From the NCBI RefSeq assembly GCF_014196455.1, contig NZ_JACIDS010000003.1, positions 248,001-312,000 of the forward strand: DNA of 64,000 nt, given 5' to 3'. The position numbers were made by a program, and so were the translations under genes. The notes under the pieces were generated by a model. It had not been told where the DNA came from, searched no databases, and worked only from the letters and a program-made list of their open reading frames with translations. Position 1 is the first letter of the stretch. Each line of letters starts with the position of its first letter. The stretch is from Kaistia hirudinis (GTDB lineage: Bacteria > Pseudomonadota > Alphaproteobacteria > Rhizobiales > Kaistiaceae). Positions 20,110 to 30,322 of the stretch are shown here, piece after piece.

Positions 20110-20119
20110 TTGATATCAA
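20110..20119. promoter_or_regulatory. Candidate MarR operator
   Basis: TTGATATCAA, a perfect 10-bp palindrome in the 82-bp gap between the divergent MFS and MarR genes, 6 bp before the marR start codon. AT-rich palindromes of this kind are usual MarR sites. Confidence 0.45.
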
Positions 20120-20125
20120 TCAATT

Positions 20126-20623
20126 ATGGATGACACAAGTCCACCCGCCATTCCGACCCACGGAGACGCCCCGGCGGCGCCCCTGCCGGTCGCCACGGTG
20201 CTCGAAATCCGCGATCGCTGCCTGTGTCTCGCCGCGCAGCGGGCGGCGCGGCGCCTTGCGCGCCGGTTCGACCGGCTGTTCGCGCCACTCGGCCTGACCA
20301 ATGGGCAGTTCTCGCTGCTGGTCGCGCTGTCGGGCGGCTGGAAGCCCCGGCTCGGCGAACTCGCCGACTTCCTCGCCATGGATCCGACCACCGTGACGGC
20401 GTCGGTGAAGACGCTCCGGCGCGGCGGCTTTGTCGAACTGATGAGTGATACGGAGGATGCGCGGGTGCGCCGGCCGAAGCTCACCGATGCCGGCCGGGCG
20501 ATCCTTCAGGAAGCGGTGCCGATGTGGCGCGCCGAACACGCCCGCGTCGACGCCGAACTCGACGCCGAACTCGGGGCCGAGGCGGCGCGGGATGCAGCCC
20601 GCCTGCTGCGCGCGCTCGCCTGA
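20126..20623 (+). CDS. MarR-family transcriptional regulator
   Basis: 165 residues. After about 30 extra N-terminal residues, the winged-helix core reads LTNGQFSLLVALSGGWKPRLGELADFLAMDPTTVTASVKTLRRGGFVEL, followed by the wing SDTEDARVRRPKLTDAGRAIL, both standard for MarR. Cys at about positions 34 and 36 (RCLCLAAQ) could be redox-active, but this is not shown. Divergent from the MFS gene. The trpF gene follows 76 bp later in the same direction; the pair looks like an insertion into the lapA-trpF interval. Confidence 0.9.
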   Translation: MDDTSPPAIPTHGDAPAAPLPVATVLEIRDRCLCLAAQRAARRLARRFDRLFAPLGLTNGQFSLLVALSGGWKPRLGELADFLAMDPTTVTASVKTLRRGGFVELMSDTEDARVRRPKLTDAGRAILQEAVPMWRAEHARVDAELDAELGAEAARDAARLLRALA

Positions 20624-20699
20624 CGGTCTGCAGGGCGCGGCCGTTGGACTTCCCGGCTCTTTCGTGGCAAAGGGTGGCCATGCTCAGGATGCGGAAGCC

Positions 20700-21371
20700 A
20701 TGTCCGTGATCGTCAAAATCTGCGGCCTCTCGACGGAGGACACGCTCGACGCCGCGCTCGATGCCGGCGCCGACATGGTCGCCTTCAATTTCTTCCCGAA
20801 GAGCCCCCGCTTCGTGACGCCCGCGCGCGCCGCGGCGCTCGCCGGCCGCGTGCGGGGCCGGGCCGAGATCGTCGCGCTCACGGTCGATTTGGACGAGGCC
20901 GCGCTTGCTGAGATCGTCGAAACAGTGCGGCCCGACTGGCTGCAACTGCATGGCAGGGAGACGCCCGAGGCCGTCGCCGCGGTCCAGGACTGCTTCGGCC
21001 TCGGCGTGCTGAAGGCGCTCGGCATCTCCGACGCCGCCGATGTCGCGGCCGTGGCGGCTTTTGCCGGCGTCGCCGACCGCCTGCTGCTCGACGCCAAGGC
21101 GCCCAAGGGTGCGGCGCTGCCGGGCGGCAACGGCCTTTCCTTCGATTGGTCGCTGCTCGATGGTCTCGACGCGGACCTGCCCTATATGCTTGCCGGCGGG
21201 CTCGATCCCTCCAATGTCGGGATTGCGCTTGCTGAGACCCGCGCCATCGGCGTGGATGCCTCGTCCGGCGTCGAGAGCGCGCCGGGGGTCAAGGATCCCG
21301 AGCGCATCCGCGCCTTCATCGCCGCCGCCCGCGGCTCCGTTTCGCTGGAAAGAGCCGGCCAGCCGGCCTGA
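20700..21371 (+). CDS. trpF: Phosphoribosylanthranilate isomerase
   Basis: 223 residues, a TIM barrel that converts phosphoribosylanthranilate to CdRP in tryptophan synthesis. The catalytic Cys is in VKICGLS near residue 8 and the catalytic Asp in GVDASSGVE near the C-terminus; [13 protein letters not shown] and LQLHGRE are also conserved. I start at ATG 20700 because the longer open frame overlaps marR. trpB follows after 10 nt. Confidence 0.96.
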   Translation: MSVIVKICGLSTEDTLDAALDAGADMVAFNFFPKSPRFVTPARAAALAGRVRGRAEIVALTVDLDEAALAEIVETVRPDWLQLHGRETPEAVAAVQDCFGLGVLKALGISDAADVAAVAAFAGVADRLLLDAKAPKGAALPGGNGLSFDWSLLDGLDADLPYMLAGGLDPSNVGIALAETRAIGVDASSGVESAPGVKDPERIRAFIAAARGSVSLERAGQPA

Positions 21372-21381
21372 GGATTCGCCC

Positions 21382-22605
21382 GTGACCGCACCGACCCTGC
21401 CCAATTCCTTCGCCACCGGTCCCGACGATCGCGGCTTCTTCGGCATCTATGGCGGGCGCTTCGTCGCCGAGACGCTGATGCCGCTGATCCTGGAGCTCGA
21501 AGCCGCCTATCGCGCGGCCAAGGAAGATCCGGCGTTCCAGGCCGAACTCTCGGCGCTGTCGAACCATTATGCCGGCCGGCCGTCCAAGCTCTATTTCGCG
21601 GAAGGGCTGACGCGCCATCTCGGTGGCGCGCGCATCTTCTTCAAGCGCGAGGACCTCAATCACACCGGCAGCCACAAGATCAACAACTGCCTCGGCCAGA
21701 TCCTCCTGGCGCGGCGCATGGGCAAGACGCGCATCATCGCGGAGACTGGCGCCGGCCAGCACGGCGTCGCCTCGGCGACGGTTTCGGCGCGCTTCGGCTT
21801 CCCCTGCGTCGTCTATATGGGTGCGACCGACGTCGAGCGGCAGGCGCCGAACGTCTTCCGCATGAAGCTGCTCGGCGCGACGGTCAACCCCGTCACCGCC
21901 GGCAATGGCACGCTCAAGGACGCCATGAACGAGGCGCTCCGCGACTGGGTGACCAATGTCGAGGACACCTATTACCTGATCGGCACCGCGGCCGGCCCGC
22001 ATCCCTATCCCGAGCTCGTGCGCGACTTCCAGTCGGTGATCGGCCGCGAGGCCCGCGCGCAGATGCTGGAGCAGGAGGGGCGCCTGCCCGATCTCGTCAT
22101 CGCGGCCGTGGGCGGCGGGTCCAACGCGATCGGCATGTTCCATCCCTTCCTGGACGACAAGGACGTCGCGATCATCGGCGTCGAGGCCGGCGGCCATGGC
22201 CTCGCGATCGACAATGGCCATGCGGCATCGATGAATGGCGGCCGTCCAGGCGTGCTGCACGGCAACCGCACCTATCTGCTGCAGGATGACGACGGCCAGA
22301 TCCTCGAAGGTCATTCGGTCTCGGCCGGCCTCGATTATCCGGGCGTCGGACCGGAGCATTCCTGGCTGCGCGACACCGGCCGCGTCGCCTATGTGCCGAT
22401 CGTTGACGATGAGGCGCTCGAGGCGTTCCAGCTCTGCACGCGCACGGAAGGCATCATCCCCGCGCTCGAATCCGCCCACGCCATCGCCGAGGCGATGAAG
22501 CGCGCGCCCGGCATGTCCAAGGACGACATCATCCTCGTCAACCTCTCCGGCCGCGGCGACAAGGACGTCCACACCGTCGGCAAGATGCTGGGGATGGACA
22601 TTTGA
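21382..22605 (+). CDS. trpB: Tryptophan synthase beta chain
   Basis: 407 residues, the PLP enzyme joining indole and serine. The PLP lysine is in [10 protein letters not shown], followed by [14 protein letters not shown], the phosphate-binding GGGSNAIG and the C-terminal [10 protein letters not shown]. The start is GTG 21382, with GAGGA 7 nt upstream overlapping the trpF stop. The partner trpA normally follows immediately; here a 543-bp interval with a DUF559 gene on the other strand intervenes. Confidence 0.96.
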   Translation: MTAPTLPNSFATGPDDRGFFGIYGGRFVAETLMPLILELEAAYRAAKEDPAFQAELSALSNHYAGRPSKLYFAEGLTRHLGGARIFFKREDLNHTGSHKINNCLGQILLARRMGKTRIIAETGAGQHGVASATVSARFGFPCVVYMGATDVERQAPNVFRMKLLGATVNPVTAGNGTLKDAMNEALRDWVTNVEDTYYLIGTAAGPHPYPELVRDFQSVIGREARAQMLEQEGRLPDLVIAAVGGGSNAIGMFHPFLDDKDVAIIGVEAGGHGLAIDNGHAASMNGGRPGVLHGNRTYLLQDDDGQILEGHSVSAGLDYPGVGPEHSWLRDTGRVAYVPIVDDEALEAFQLCTRTEGIIPALESAHAIAEAMKRAPGMSKDDIILVNLSGRGDKDVHTVGKMLGMDI

Positions 22606-22625
22606 ATCGGCGAATGGGCCGTCTC

Positions 22626-22751
22626 TTCACCTCTCCCAAAGGGAGAGGTCGGACCGCAGGTCCGGGTGAGGGGTTACGGCCCTTTCCGGAGAATTCCCTA
22701 ACCCCTCACCCGCCGGCTTCGCCGTCGACCTCTCCCTTTGGGAGAGGTGAA
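22626..22751. repeat. REP/BIME-like inverted pair
   Basis: Two head-to-head copies of a repeat unit: 22626-22676 (TTCACCTCTCCC, AAAGGGAGAGGTC, ending GGGTGAGGGGTTA) and its reverse complement at 22699-22751. Each unit also contains its own CCTCTCCC/GGGAGAGG hairpin at the outer end. The inner parts differ (GGACCGCAGGTCC versus a GCCGGCTTCGCCGTC-type hairpin), as in mosaic repetitive extragenic palindromes. The pair could end trpB transcription or protect mRNA ends. Confidence 0.85.
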
Positions 22752-23098
22752 GCGTGGCCGAGGTCGAGAAGATTGGCGATCGCCTCGAGGACACCTTCGA
22801 GGTTCTCGTACACGTCGTTATTGGTGACGCGCAGTATCTCGAAACCATGTGCGTTCAGGATCTCGGTTCGTTGGGCGTCGTGCCTCAGCTCTGAATCCGT
22901 CGAATGTGTCGCGCCATCGACTTCAACGATCAGTTTGCCGTCCAACGTCACGAAGTCGACAACATATCGGCCGATCGGATGCTGCCGCCGGAATTTCCAG
23001 CGGGCCAGTCTTCGATCGCGCAGCCGATACCACAACCTCGCTTCGGCATCGGTCTGTGTGGCTCTCAATGCCCGCGAACGTTTCTTGAACCGGTCCAT
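22706..23098 (-). CDS. DUF559 (Vsr-like fold) protein
   Basis: 130 residues of the DUF559 family, related in fold to very-short-patch repair endonucleases. Motifs: [26 protein letters not shown], then [21 protein letters not shown], where Asp and Glu-x-Asp recall the PD-(D/E)xK nuclease core. It is reversed between trpB and trpA. ATG 23098 has GGGAG 5 nt upstream; an in-frame ATG at 23122 would add 8 residues. The last residues ([14 protein letters not shown]) are encoded by the REP-like repeat itself. Such genes are commonly linked with repeats and appear mobile; cellular role unknown. Confidence 0.85.
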   Translation of the reverse strand: MDRFKKRSRALRATQTDAEARLWYRLRDRRLARWKFRRQHPIGRYVVDFVTLDGKLIVEVDGATHSTDSELRHDAQRTEILNAHGFEILRVTNNDVYENLEGVLEAIANLLDLGHASPLPKGEVDGEAGG

Positions 23099-23148
23099 CG
23101 CCTCTCCCCGTCTTGACGCCATCCTCCATCGAGCCTAGGCCGAACGCC

Positions 23149-23991
23149 ATGACCGAAACCCGCATCGACCGCCGTTTTGCCGCTCTCAAGGCCGAGGGAC
23201 GGCCGGCGCTCGTCACCTTCATGACCGCCGGCGATCCGGATCCGGCGACGACGCTGGCGCTGCTGAAGGCCCTTCCGGCTGCCGGCGCCGATGTCATCGA
23301 GCTCGGCATGCCGTTCTCGGATCCGATGGCCGACGGCCCGGCGATCCAGGCGGCGGGCCTGCGCGCGCTCAAGGGCGGTCAGACCATGGCGAAGACGCTC
23401 GATCTCGTCCGCGCCTTCCGCAAGGAAGACGACGCCACGCCGATCGTGCTGATGGGCTATTACAATCCGATCTATGTGCGCGGCTCGGAGGCCTTCGTCG
23501 CCGAGGCCAAGGCCGCCGGCGTCGACGGGCTGATCATCGTCGACCTGCCGCCGGAAGCCGATGACGAGCTCTGCATCCCTGCGCTCGCAGCCGGGCTGAA
23601 TTTCATCCGTCTCGCGACGCCGACGACCGACGACAAGCGCCTGCCGACGGTGCTCTCGAACACGTCCGGCTTCGTCTATTATGTTTCGATCAACGGCATC
23701 ACCGGATCGGCGGCGCCGGATGCCTCGCGCGTCGCGGAGTCGGTTGCGCGGATAAAGCGCCATACCCATCTGCCGGTATCGGTCGGCTTCGGCGTGAAGT
23801 CCGCCGAGCAGGCCGCTGCGATCGGCGCCCATGCCGACGGCGTCGTCGTCGGCTCGGCGATCGTCTCGGCGATCGCCGCTTCGCTCGATGAGCAAGGCCA
23901 CGCGACCGGCAAGACGGTGCCGGCGGTCGTCGACCTCGTGACGGCGCTTTCGGCCGGCGTGCGTTCGGCGCGGCGCCCGGTGGCGGCCTGA
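23149..23991 (+). CDS. trpA: Tryptophan synthase alpha chain
   Basis: 280 residues, a TIM barrel that cleaves indole-3-glycerol phosphate. The catalytic Glu is in [11 protein letters not shown] and the catalytic Asp in the following [14 protein letters not shown], the loop region [11 protein letters not shown], and GFGVKSAEQ with its phosphate-binding partner VVGSAIV are also present. The ATG at 23149 matches the family N-terminus [11 protein letters not shown]. Separation from trpB by the DUF559 insertion may lower coupling of the two subunits. Confidence 0.96.
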   Translation: MTETRIDRRFAALKAEGRPALVTFMTAGDPDPATTLALLKALPAAGADVIELGMPFSDPMADGPAIQAAGLRALKGGQTMAKTLDLVRAFRKEDDATPIVLMGYYNPIYVRGSEAFVAEAKAAGVDGLIIVDLPPEADDELCIPALAAGLNFIRLATPTTDDKRLPTVLSNTSGFVYYVSINGITGSAAPDASRVAESVARIKRHTHLPVSVGFGVKSAEQAAAIGAHADGVVVGSAIVSAIAASLDEQGHATGKTVPAVVDLVTALSAGVRSARRPVAA

Positions 23992-24005
23992 CAACAGGAT
24001 ATACG

Positions 24006-24911
24006 ATGAGCTGGATCAACGACGTCGTCCGCCCGAAGATCAAGAGCCTCCTCAACAAGCGTGAGGTTCCGGAGAATCTCTGGGTCAAATGCCCGGAGAC
24101 GGGCGAGATGGTGTTCCATCGCGACCTCGAGGCGAACCATTATGTGATCCCGAACTCGGGCTATCACATGCGCATGAGCGCGCCGAAGCGGCTCGCCTAT
24201 TTCTTCGACGAGGGCCGCTACGAGACCGTTGCCGTACCCGAGGTGCCGGTCGACCCGCTGAAGTTCCGCGACGAGCGGCGCTATACCGACCGCCTCAAGG
24301 ACGCCCGCACCAAGACGGGTCTCCAGGATGCGGTCGTCGTCGGCGCCGGCTTCGTCGAGGGCGTGCCGCTGGTCGCGGCCGTCCAGGATTTCGATTTCAT
24401 GGGCGGTTCGCTCGGCATGGCGGCCGGCGAGGCGGTCATTTCCGGCATGGAGGCGGCGCTGCAGCGCCAGCAGCCCTTCGTGATGTTCGCCGCGTCCGGC
24501 GGCGCCCGCATGCAGGAAGGCATCCTGTCGCTGATGCAGTTGCCGCGCACGACGGCGGCGGTGATCGCGCTGCGCGAGGCGCGGCTGCCCTATATCGTCG
24601 TGCTGACCAACCCGACCACGGGCGGCGTGACCGCGTCCTATGCGATGCTGGGCGACATCCATATCGCCGAGCCCGGTGCGCTCATCGGCTTTGCCGGTCC
24701 GCGCGTCATCGAGCAGACGATCCGCGAGAAACTGCCGCCGGGCTTCCAGCGCTCCGAATACCTCTACGACCACGGCATGGTCGACATGGTCGTGCACCGG
24801 CATGAGCTGAGGCCCACCATCGCGCGGCTCTGCGGCCTGCTCGGTCCGAAGGCGGCGCCGGTACAGGCCATCACGGCCCAGCGCCATGACGGCGTCGCGC
24901 TGGCGTCGTAG
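24006..24911 (+). CDS. accD: Acetyl-CoA carboxylase carboxyltransferase beta subunit
   Basis: 301 residues; with AccA it transfers the carboxyl group from biotin to acetyl-CoA. The crotonase-fold core is present: [44 protein letters not shown] and [14 protein letters not shown]. The N-terminal zinc ribbon is degenerate: only Cys29 of the four ligands remains ([11 protein letters not shown], then [11 protein letters not shown]), apparently a feature of this lineage. It follows trpA by 14 nt and precedes folC, the common rhizobial trpFBA-accD-folC order. Confidence 0.95.
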   Translation: MSWINDVVRPKIKSLLNKREVPENLWVKCPETGEMVFHRDLEANHYVIPNSGYHMRMSAPKRLAYFFDEGRYETVAVPEVPVDPLKFRDERRYTDRLKDARTKTGLQDAVVVGAGFVEGVPLVAAVQDFDFMGGSLGMAAGEAVISGMEAALQRQQPFVMFAASGGARMQEGILSLMQLPRTTAAVIALREARLPYIVVLTNPTTGGVTASYAMLGDIHIAEPGALIGFAGPRVIEQTIREKLPPGFQRSEYLYDHGMVDMVVHRHELRPTIARLCGLLGPKAAPVQAITAQRHDGVALAS

Positions 24912-25006
24912 TCGCCTGCCAGCCTGCCGTCCGGGCGGCCCGCCGCCCGCATCTCCCAGCATCCATCGGGGCGGCCCGCCGAGGCCTGCCCGCGGGGTCC
25001 GTTTCC

Positions 25007-26326
25007 ATGATCCAGAGCAGCGTCATCCTGGAGCGGCTGTTCAAGCTCCATCCCAAGGAAATCGACCTGTCGCTCGACCGGTTGACGCCGCTGCTCGAAA
25101 AGCTCGGTCATCCGGAGGAGCGGCTCGGTCCGGTCTTCCATATCGCCGGGACCAATGGCAAGGGCTCGGTCACGGCGTTCCTGCGCGCCATGCTGGAAGC
25201 GACCGGCCGCACCGTCCATGTCTACACCTCGCCGCATCTCGTCTCCTTCCATGAGCGCATCCGTCTCGGTGCGCCCGGCGGCGGCCGTCTCGTCGACGAG
25301 GATCGGCTGGTCGCGACGCTGACCGAGATCGAGGCGATCAATGACGGCGCCCCGATCACCCATTTCGAGATCACCACGGCTGCTGCGCTGAAGCTCTTCG
25401 CCGAGCAGCCGGCCGACGTCACGCTGCTCGAGGTCGGGCTCGGCGGTCGCTTCGACGCGACCAATGTGATCCGGGCGCCGGAGGTGGCGATCATCACCTC
25501 GATCTCGCTCGACCACGAGAAATTCCTCGGCTCGACGCTCGAAGGGATCGCGCGCGAGAAGGCGGGCATCATCAAGCGCGGCCGGCCGGTGGTCGTGTCG
25601 CCGCAGCGCAACGAAGTGCTGGACGTGATCGAGGACCGCGCCGCGCGGCTCGGCGCGCCGCTCTATCTCGGCAGCCGCGACTGGCTGTCCCATGCCGAGC
25701 GCGGCCGTCTCGTCTTTCAGGATGAGGACGGATTGCTCGACCTGCCGGCGCCGCGCCTGCCTGGCCGCCATCAGTTCGTGAATGCGGGCGCCGCCATTGC
25801 CGCGCTCCGCCGCTCCTCGCTCGAAGTTCCGGCGGGCGCGATCGAGGCCGGCCTGCTCTCGGTCGAGTGGCCCGCCCGCATGCAGCGCCTGTCGAGCGGA
25901 CGGATCGTGGACCTCGCGCCTGCGGGTTCGGAGATCTGGCTCGATGGCGGCCACAATCCGGGCGCCGGCGCGGTGATATCGGAAGCGGTGGCCGATCTCG
26001 AGGAGCGCGTGCCGCGGCCGCTCTACATGATCGCCGGCATGCTGCTGACCAAGGATCCCGTCGGCTTCTTCCAGCCCTTCGCCGGGCTGGCGCGGCATGT
26101 CTTCACCGTGCCGATCGAGAGTTCGGATGCCGGCCGCTCGCCGGCCGAGCTGGCGGCGGCGGCGGAAGCCGCCGGGCTGGAAGCGGAACCGGTCGCCAAT
26201 GTTCCCGCGGCGCTCGACAAGCTGAAGCGCATGCTGCCGCCGGGTACCGTGCCGCGTATCCTGATCTGCGGTTCGCTCTATCTGGCGGGCACGGTCCTCG
26301 CCGAGAACGGTACGCCGCCGCGCTGA
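25007..26326 (+). CDS. folC: Folylpolyglutamate / dihydrofolate synthase
   Basis: 439 residues, a Mur-ligase-family enzyme adding glutamate to (dihydro)folate. The P-loop is HIAGTNGKGSVTAFL near residues 46-60, followed by YTSPHLVSFHERI, EVGLGGRFDATNV, ITSISLDHEKFLG and the C-terminal domain with WLDGGHNPGAG. The start ATG 25007 is 95 bp after accD. It converges with trxA across 122 bp. Confidence 0.95.
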   Translation: MIQSSVILERLFKLHPKEIDLSLDRLTPLLEKLGHPEERLGPVFHIAGTNGKGSVTAFLRAMLEATGRTVHVYTSPHLVSFHERIRLGAPGGGRLVDEDRLVATLTEIEAINDGAPITHFEITTAAALKLFAEQPADVTLLEVGLGGRFDATNVIRAPEVAIITSISLDHEKFLGSTLEGIAREKAGIIKRGRPVVVSPQRNEVLDVIEDRAARLGAPLYLGSRDWLSHAERGRLVFQDEDGLLDLPAPRLPGRHQFVNAGAAIAALRRSSLEVPAGAIEAGLLSVEWPARMQRLSSGRIVDLAPAGSEIWLDGGHNPGAGAVISEAVADLEERVPRPLYMIAGMLLTKDPVGFFQPFAGLARHVFTVPIESSDAGRSPAELAAAAEAAGLEAEPVANVPAALDKLKRMLPPGTVPRILICGSLYLAGTVLAENGTPPR

Positions 26327-26406
26327 CGGCTCTATCTCTTTGTTTGGTCGCGATTTCTTCACGCGAACCGGAAGCCACTTCGCTCGAAAACGCTCCAAAA
26401 CGAAAA

Positions 26407-26424
26407 CGGGGCCCGAAGGCCCCG
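26407..26424 (-). terminator. Terminator of the divL-trxA series
   Basis: CGGGGCC-CGAA-GGCCCCG, a perfect 7-bp stem. Read on the minus strand it is followed by TTTTCGTTTTGG and lies 25 bp beyond the trxA stop. On the plus strand no T tract follows, so it serves trxA better than folC. Confidence 0.65.
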
Positions 26425-26448
26425 CGCATTCTCGTCGGTTCGAAGGGC

Positions 26449-26769
26449 TCAGATCGCGCCCTTGATCCAGTCCGCGAGACGGTTCTTCGGAGCGGCGCCG
26501 ACCTGGATGGCCGCGGGCTCGCCGTCCTTGAACAGGATCAGCGTCGGGATCGAGCGCACGCCATAGCGCACGGCGATGTTCGGGTTCTCGTCGACATTCA
26601 GCTTGGCGATGGTGACCTTGCCGCCCATCTCCTGTTGGATCTCTTCCAGCGCCGGAGCGATCATGCGGCACGGACCGCACCACTCGGCCCAGAAGTCGAC
26701 GACGACGGGACCCGAGGCGCCGAGGACCTCCTGGTCGAATGAACTGTCGGTTACTTTGGCGGTAGCCAT
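26449..26769 (-). CDS. trxA: Thioredoxin
   Basis: 106 residues, a cytoplasmic disulfide reductase. The active site is WCGPC with Cys31 and Cys34, preceded by VVVDFWAEW and followed by [29 protein letters not shown] with the cis-Pro. It is the last gene of the minus-strand series, 76 nt after addA. Confidence 0.97.
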   Translation of the reverse strand: MATAKVTDSSFDQEVLGASGPVVVDFWAEWCGPCRMIAPALEEIQQEMGGKVTIAKLNVDENPNIAVRYGVRSIPTLILFKDGEPAAIQVGAAPKNRLADWIKGAI

Positions 26770-26845
26770 GAGGGCCTCACAGGAAGCTCGAGGGAAGTTG
26801 CCCCGAACGTAGGTATCGGGTCCGAGTCGGTCAAGCGCTGGTAGG

Positions 26846-29800
26846 TCACGCTCCGGTGATGCGCGACATGCATGCGTCCAGCGCGGCCGGCGCGATGTTC
26901 ACGAGCTCGGCCGCATCGGTGAAGAGCAGCGCCGCCTCGACGCTCCGTCCGGGATAGAGCCGCTGCAGCAAGGCGCGATAAAGCGCCATCTGTCGCAGAT
27001 GAGTCGGCGCCAGACCTTCGACCCCGGCCTTCGGCGCGCGGCCGGTCTTGAAGTCGACGATCAGCACCCGGTCCGCCAGCACGGAGAGCCGGTCGATGCG
27101 CCCGGAGATTTCGGCCGGGCCCGCCGCGGTGTCGATCACGCCGGCGATCGGAACCTCGGCGCGGCTTCCGGCAGCGAAGACTGGCGCGAAGATGCTGTCG
27201 TCCAGAATGGCGACGAGCGCGCGGATCAGCGCGGAACGCTCGGCTTCGTCCCAGTCCGTCACCGCTGCCAGATAGGCGGCAGCAACCTCGGCGCGCTCGG
27301 CCGGCCGGTGCTCGGGCAAGGCCTGGAGCAGGCGGTGAACCGCGCTTCCCCGCTCGATTGCCTTGCGCCTAATTTCGCGCGGAATCGCAGCGTTTGCGGG
27401 CCGTTCCTCGGGTTCGGCCTCGCCGAAGCCGGCGGCCGAGGAGGGGGCTAGCCGCAGGCGCTGCGGGCTCGCCGGCGGCGCATGACGGGTCCATTCGGGC
27501 ACCGGTGCGACCGAGACGGCCGCTGCTGTTGCTTCTACCGGCGGAGCCGGCACGCTGGTCCAGTCGCTACGCCATTCGAGTGCGGCGAAATGGTCGGCGC
27601 CGAGATCGATCTCGACCGGCCGCGCCTCGTCTTCGAGGGCCTGCTGCACGAGATCCTGCCACAGCGCCTCTGTGCCGCCGCCGGCCTTGGCTGTGCCGCA
27701 GATGATCAGCCGGTCGCGCGCCCGCGTCAGGGCCACATAGAGCAGGCGGCGATACTCTTCCCGCGCCTTTTCGCGAATATCTTCAAGGGCTTGTTCGACG
27801 GCACCCGGCCGTGGTGCGCCCGGTGCGATCCAGACCAGCGGCGCGGCGGGGGCTCCTTCGCCGCCGGCGAGCGCGACGATCTTGGGGTCATGGCTTGGAT
27901 GGACGGGCTTCGAACCGGTGTCGACCAGGAAAACGACATCGGCTTCGAGGCCCTTGGCGCCATGCACGGTCATGACGCGGATCTCGTCGCGGGCGAGGTC
28001 GGCGTCGCGCTTGATCTCAGTCGCCGCCTCGCGCATCCAGGCGGTGAAGCCCTGCAGCGTCGGCACCTCGGCCTGTTCATGCGCCAGCGCCTGCGCCAGG
28101 AATTCCTGCAGCACGTCGTCAGCCTCGGGACCGAGCCGAGCGAGAAACGCCTTCCGCCCGCCATCCGGACCGAGGATTTTCGCAAAGAAATCAAAGGGTC
28201 GCATGCGGTCGGCCCGCGCACGCCAGTCCGCGAGCCGCTCGGCGACGGCGCGGACGCCGGGCTCTTCCGATTGCTGGACCGCGCGATAAAGCGTGCCCCG
28301 GCGATCATGGGCGAGGGCGAAGAGCTGGTCCTCGGAAACGCCGAGAAGCGGGCTTTTCAGGAGGGCGGCGAGGGTCAGATCGTCGTCAGGCTGCAACACG
28401 AAATCGGCGGCGGCCAGGAGATCGAGCACGGCGATATGCGATCCAAGGGCGAGTCGGTCGGCGCCGGCGACGGGGAGGCCGGCGGCTTTCAGGGCTCGAT
28501 TGATGGCGTCGGTCTGGGCACCGCGCTTGCGGGTCAGGACGAGGATGCCGCCGGGGCGGATCGGCTTGCCGGTCGCGTCGATCCGTTCGCCCGCGAGCAG
28601 CCATTGGCGAATCGTGGCGGCGATCCGGGCGGCGAGGCGCACTTCCGGACTCTCCGTGTCGAGCCGGTCCAGCGGCTGGTGCCACTCTTCCGGCTCGTCC
28701 CGCTTCTCGGCAATGATCGGCGGCCAGACCGTCACCCGCCCGCCTTCGTTCCGCCGCGCTGCCTGGTGAGTGGTCGCCTGCGGCGTGCCGGTGAGGCCCT
28801 TATGGGCATGCGGGGCGGCGAAGACGCGGTCGACGGCGGCCAGCACGTCGGCGGTCGAGCGGAAGGAGAGGTTGAGTTCGAGCGATTCGAACGGGCGGCG
28901 GGCATCGCGGGCGCGGCGGGAGAATTCCTCCCGCTGGCGCGAGAAGAAGGCGGGCACCGCGCCCTGGAAGGAATAGATCGACTGCTTCTCATCGCCGACC
29001 GCGAACAGGGTGCGGCGGCGCGGGCCGGCCCCTTCGCCGGAGAAGAATTCGGAGACGAGCTCGGCGATCACCTGCCACTGGCGCGGGCTGGTGTCCTGCG
29101 CCTCGTCGACGAGGACATGGTCGAGGCCGCGGTCGAGCTTGTAGTGGATCCACGCGCTCGCGCCCGAGCGGGTCAGCAGCTCGGCGGTGCGCACGATCAG
29201 GTCCTCGAAGTCGAGCGCGCCGCGCCGCTGCTTGGCCCGTTCATAGCGCCGGATGACGGAAAGGCCGAGCGTCACCAGCGCGGCGGTCGATTGCGCCGCC
29301 TCGGCCCCGGCGATCTTGTCCAGCAAGGCCTCGACCCGTCCGCGCTCGGCGAGGAGCAGCTCTTCGAGCCCGGGCCAGGCCGTGAACACGGCCTTGGGCG
29401 CGAGGCTCGACAATTCACGCATCTTCTTGCGCGCGGCCGTCATCAGGAAATCGAGCCAGGCTTCCGCACGATCGCCTGGCTCCGCCGCACCGGCGACCGC
29501 GCCGAGCGGCACGGCGAGGCCGCGATGCTTGGCGCCGCTCGTGCCGAGCAGCTCCGCGAGGCGGCGGATCTCGTCACGCCCGAGCGGGAGGCCCGCGGCG
29601 ATCTCGCCCCTCAGCGAGTCCGCGGTCTCGCCCGCCTCAACGCCGAGCTTCTTGCGCAGGGAAGCGATCGCCGCCTCCTCCGACCCGGCCCCATCGAGGA
29701 AGCCGACGAGGGCGTCGCGCTTGGCGATCACGGCGGCGAGCGCCTCTTCGATGCCGAGATCGCTCGACGCCTCCAGCACGCGCGCGAAGGCGCGGCCGAG

Positions 29801-30322
29801 CGGCGTATCTGGACCCGCCGACGCCTCCTCGATCACGGCACGCTTGGCGCTGTCGATCAGGATCGCCGTCGCCCGCTCGTCCAGCACCTCGAAGGACGCC
29901 GCGACCCCGGCCTCAAGCGGGAACTGATGCAGCAGCCGCTCGCAAAAAGCGTGGATGGTCTGGATCTTGAGCCCGCCCGGCGTCTCCAGCGCCTCGGCGA
30001 ACAGCCGCCGTGCCCGGATCCGCTCGGCGCCGTCGGTGAAGCCCTGATAGTCCGAGAGTTCCTTGTCGAGTGCTTCGTCGTCCAGCCGGGTCCAGCCGGC
30101 GAGGATGCCGAAGACGCGGCTCGCCATTTCGGCCGCCGCCGCCTTGGTGAAGGTCAGGCAGAGGATCGCGCCGGGATCGGCGCCGGAGAGCAGCAGCCGC
30201 ACGACGCGCCGCGCCAGCACATAGGTCTTGCCCGAACCGGCATTGGCGGAGACCCAGGCCGAGACGCCGGGATCGGTCGCCAATTGCTGCACGCGCTTCG
30301 TCTCGGCGTCGACGGCGATCAT
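26846..30322 (-). CDS. addA: Double-strand break repair helicase-nuclease AddA
   Basis: 1158 residues, a UvrD-type helicase with a C-terminal RecB-family nuclease; with AddB it resects DNA ends for RecA. The Walker A is SANAGSGKT at about residues 25-33, followed by [14 protein letters not shown], the Walker B-like [37 protein letters not shown] and [11 protein letters not shown]. The nuclease motif [12 protein letters not shown] lies near the C-terminus. ATG 30322 overlaps the addB stop (ATGA) and has GAGGAGGG upstream. Confidence 0.96.
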   Translation of the reverse strand: MIAVDAETKRVQQLATDPGVSAWVSANAGSGKTYVLARRVVRLLLSGADPGAILCLTFTKAAAAEMASRVFGILAGWTRLDDEALDKELSDYQGFTDGAERIRARRLFAEALETPGGLKIQTIHAFCERLLHQFPLEAGVAASFEVLDERATAILIDSAKRAVIEEASAGPDTPLGRAFARVLEASSDLGIEEALAAVIAKRDALVGFLDGAGSEEAAIASLRKKLGVEAGETADSLRGEIAAGLPLGRDEIRRLAELLGTSGAKHRGLAVPLGAVAGAAEPGDRAEAWLDFLMTAARKKMRELSSLAPKAVFTAWPGLEELLLAERGRVEALLDKIAGAEAAQSTAALVTLGLSVIRRYERAKQRRGALDFEDLIVRTAELLTRSGASAWIHYKLDRGLDHVLVDEAQDTSPRQWQVIAELVSEFFSGEGAGPRRRTLFAVGDEKQSIYSFQGAVPAFFSRQREEFSRRARDARRPFESLELNLSFRSTADVLAAVDRVFAAPHAHKGLTGTPQATTHQAARRNEGGRVTVWPPIIAEKRDEPEEWHQPLDRLDTESPEVRLAARIAATIRQWLLAGERIDATGKPIRPGGILVLTRKRGAQTDAINRALKAAGLPVAGADRLALGSHIAVLDLLAAADFVLQPDDDLTLAALLKSPLLGVSEDQLFALAHDRRGTLYRAVQQSEEPGVRAVAERLADWRARADRMRPFDFFAKILGPDGGRKAFLARLGPEADDVLQEFLAQALAHEQAEVPTLQGFTAWMREAATEIKRDADLARDEIRVMTVHGAKGLEADVVFLVDTGSKPVHPSHDPKIVALAGGEGAPAAPLVWIAPGAPRPGAVEQALEDIREKAREEYRRLLYVALTRARDRLIICGTAKAGGGTEALWQDLVQQALEDEARPVEIDLGADHFAALEWRSDWTSVPAPPVEATAAAVSVAPVPEWTRHAPPASPQRLRLAPSSAAGFGEAEPEERPANAAIPREIRRKAIERGSAVHRLLQALPEHRPAERAEVAAAYLAAVTDWDEAERSALIRALVAILDDSIFAPVFAAGSRAEVPIAGVIDTAAGPAEISGRIDRLSVLADRVLIVDFKTGRAPKAGVEGLAPTHLRQMALYRALLQRLYPGRSVEAALLFTDAAELVNIAPAALDACMSRITGA

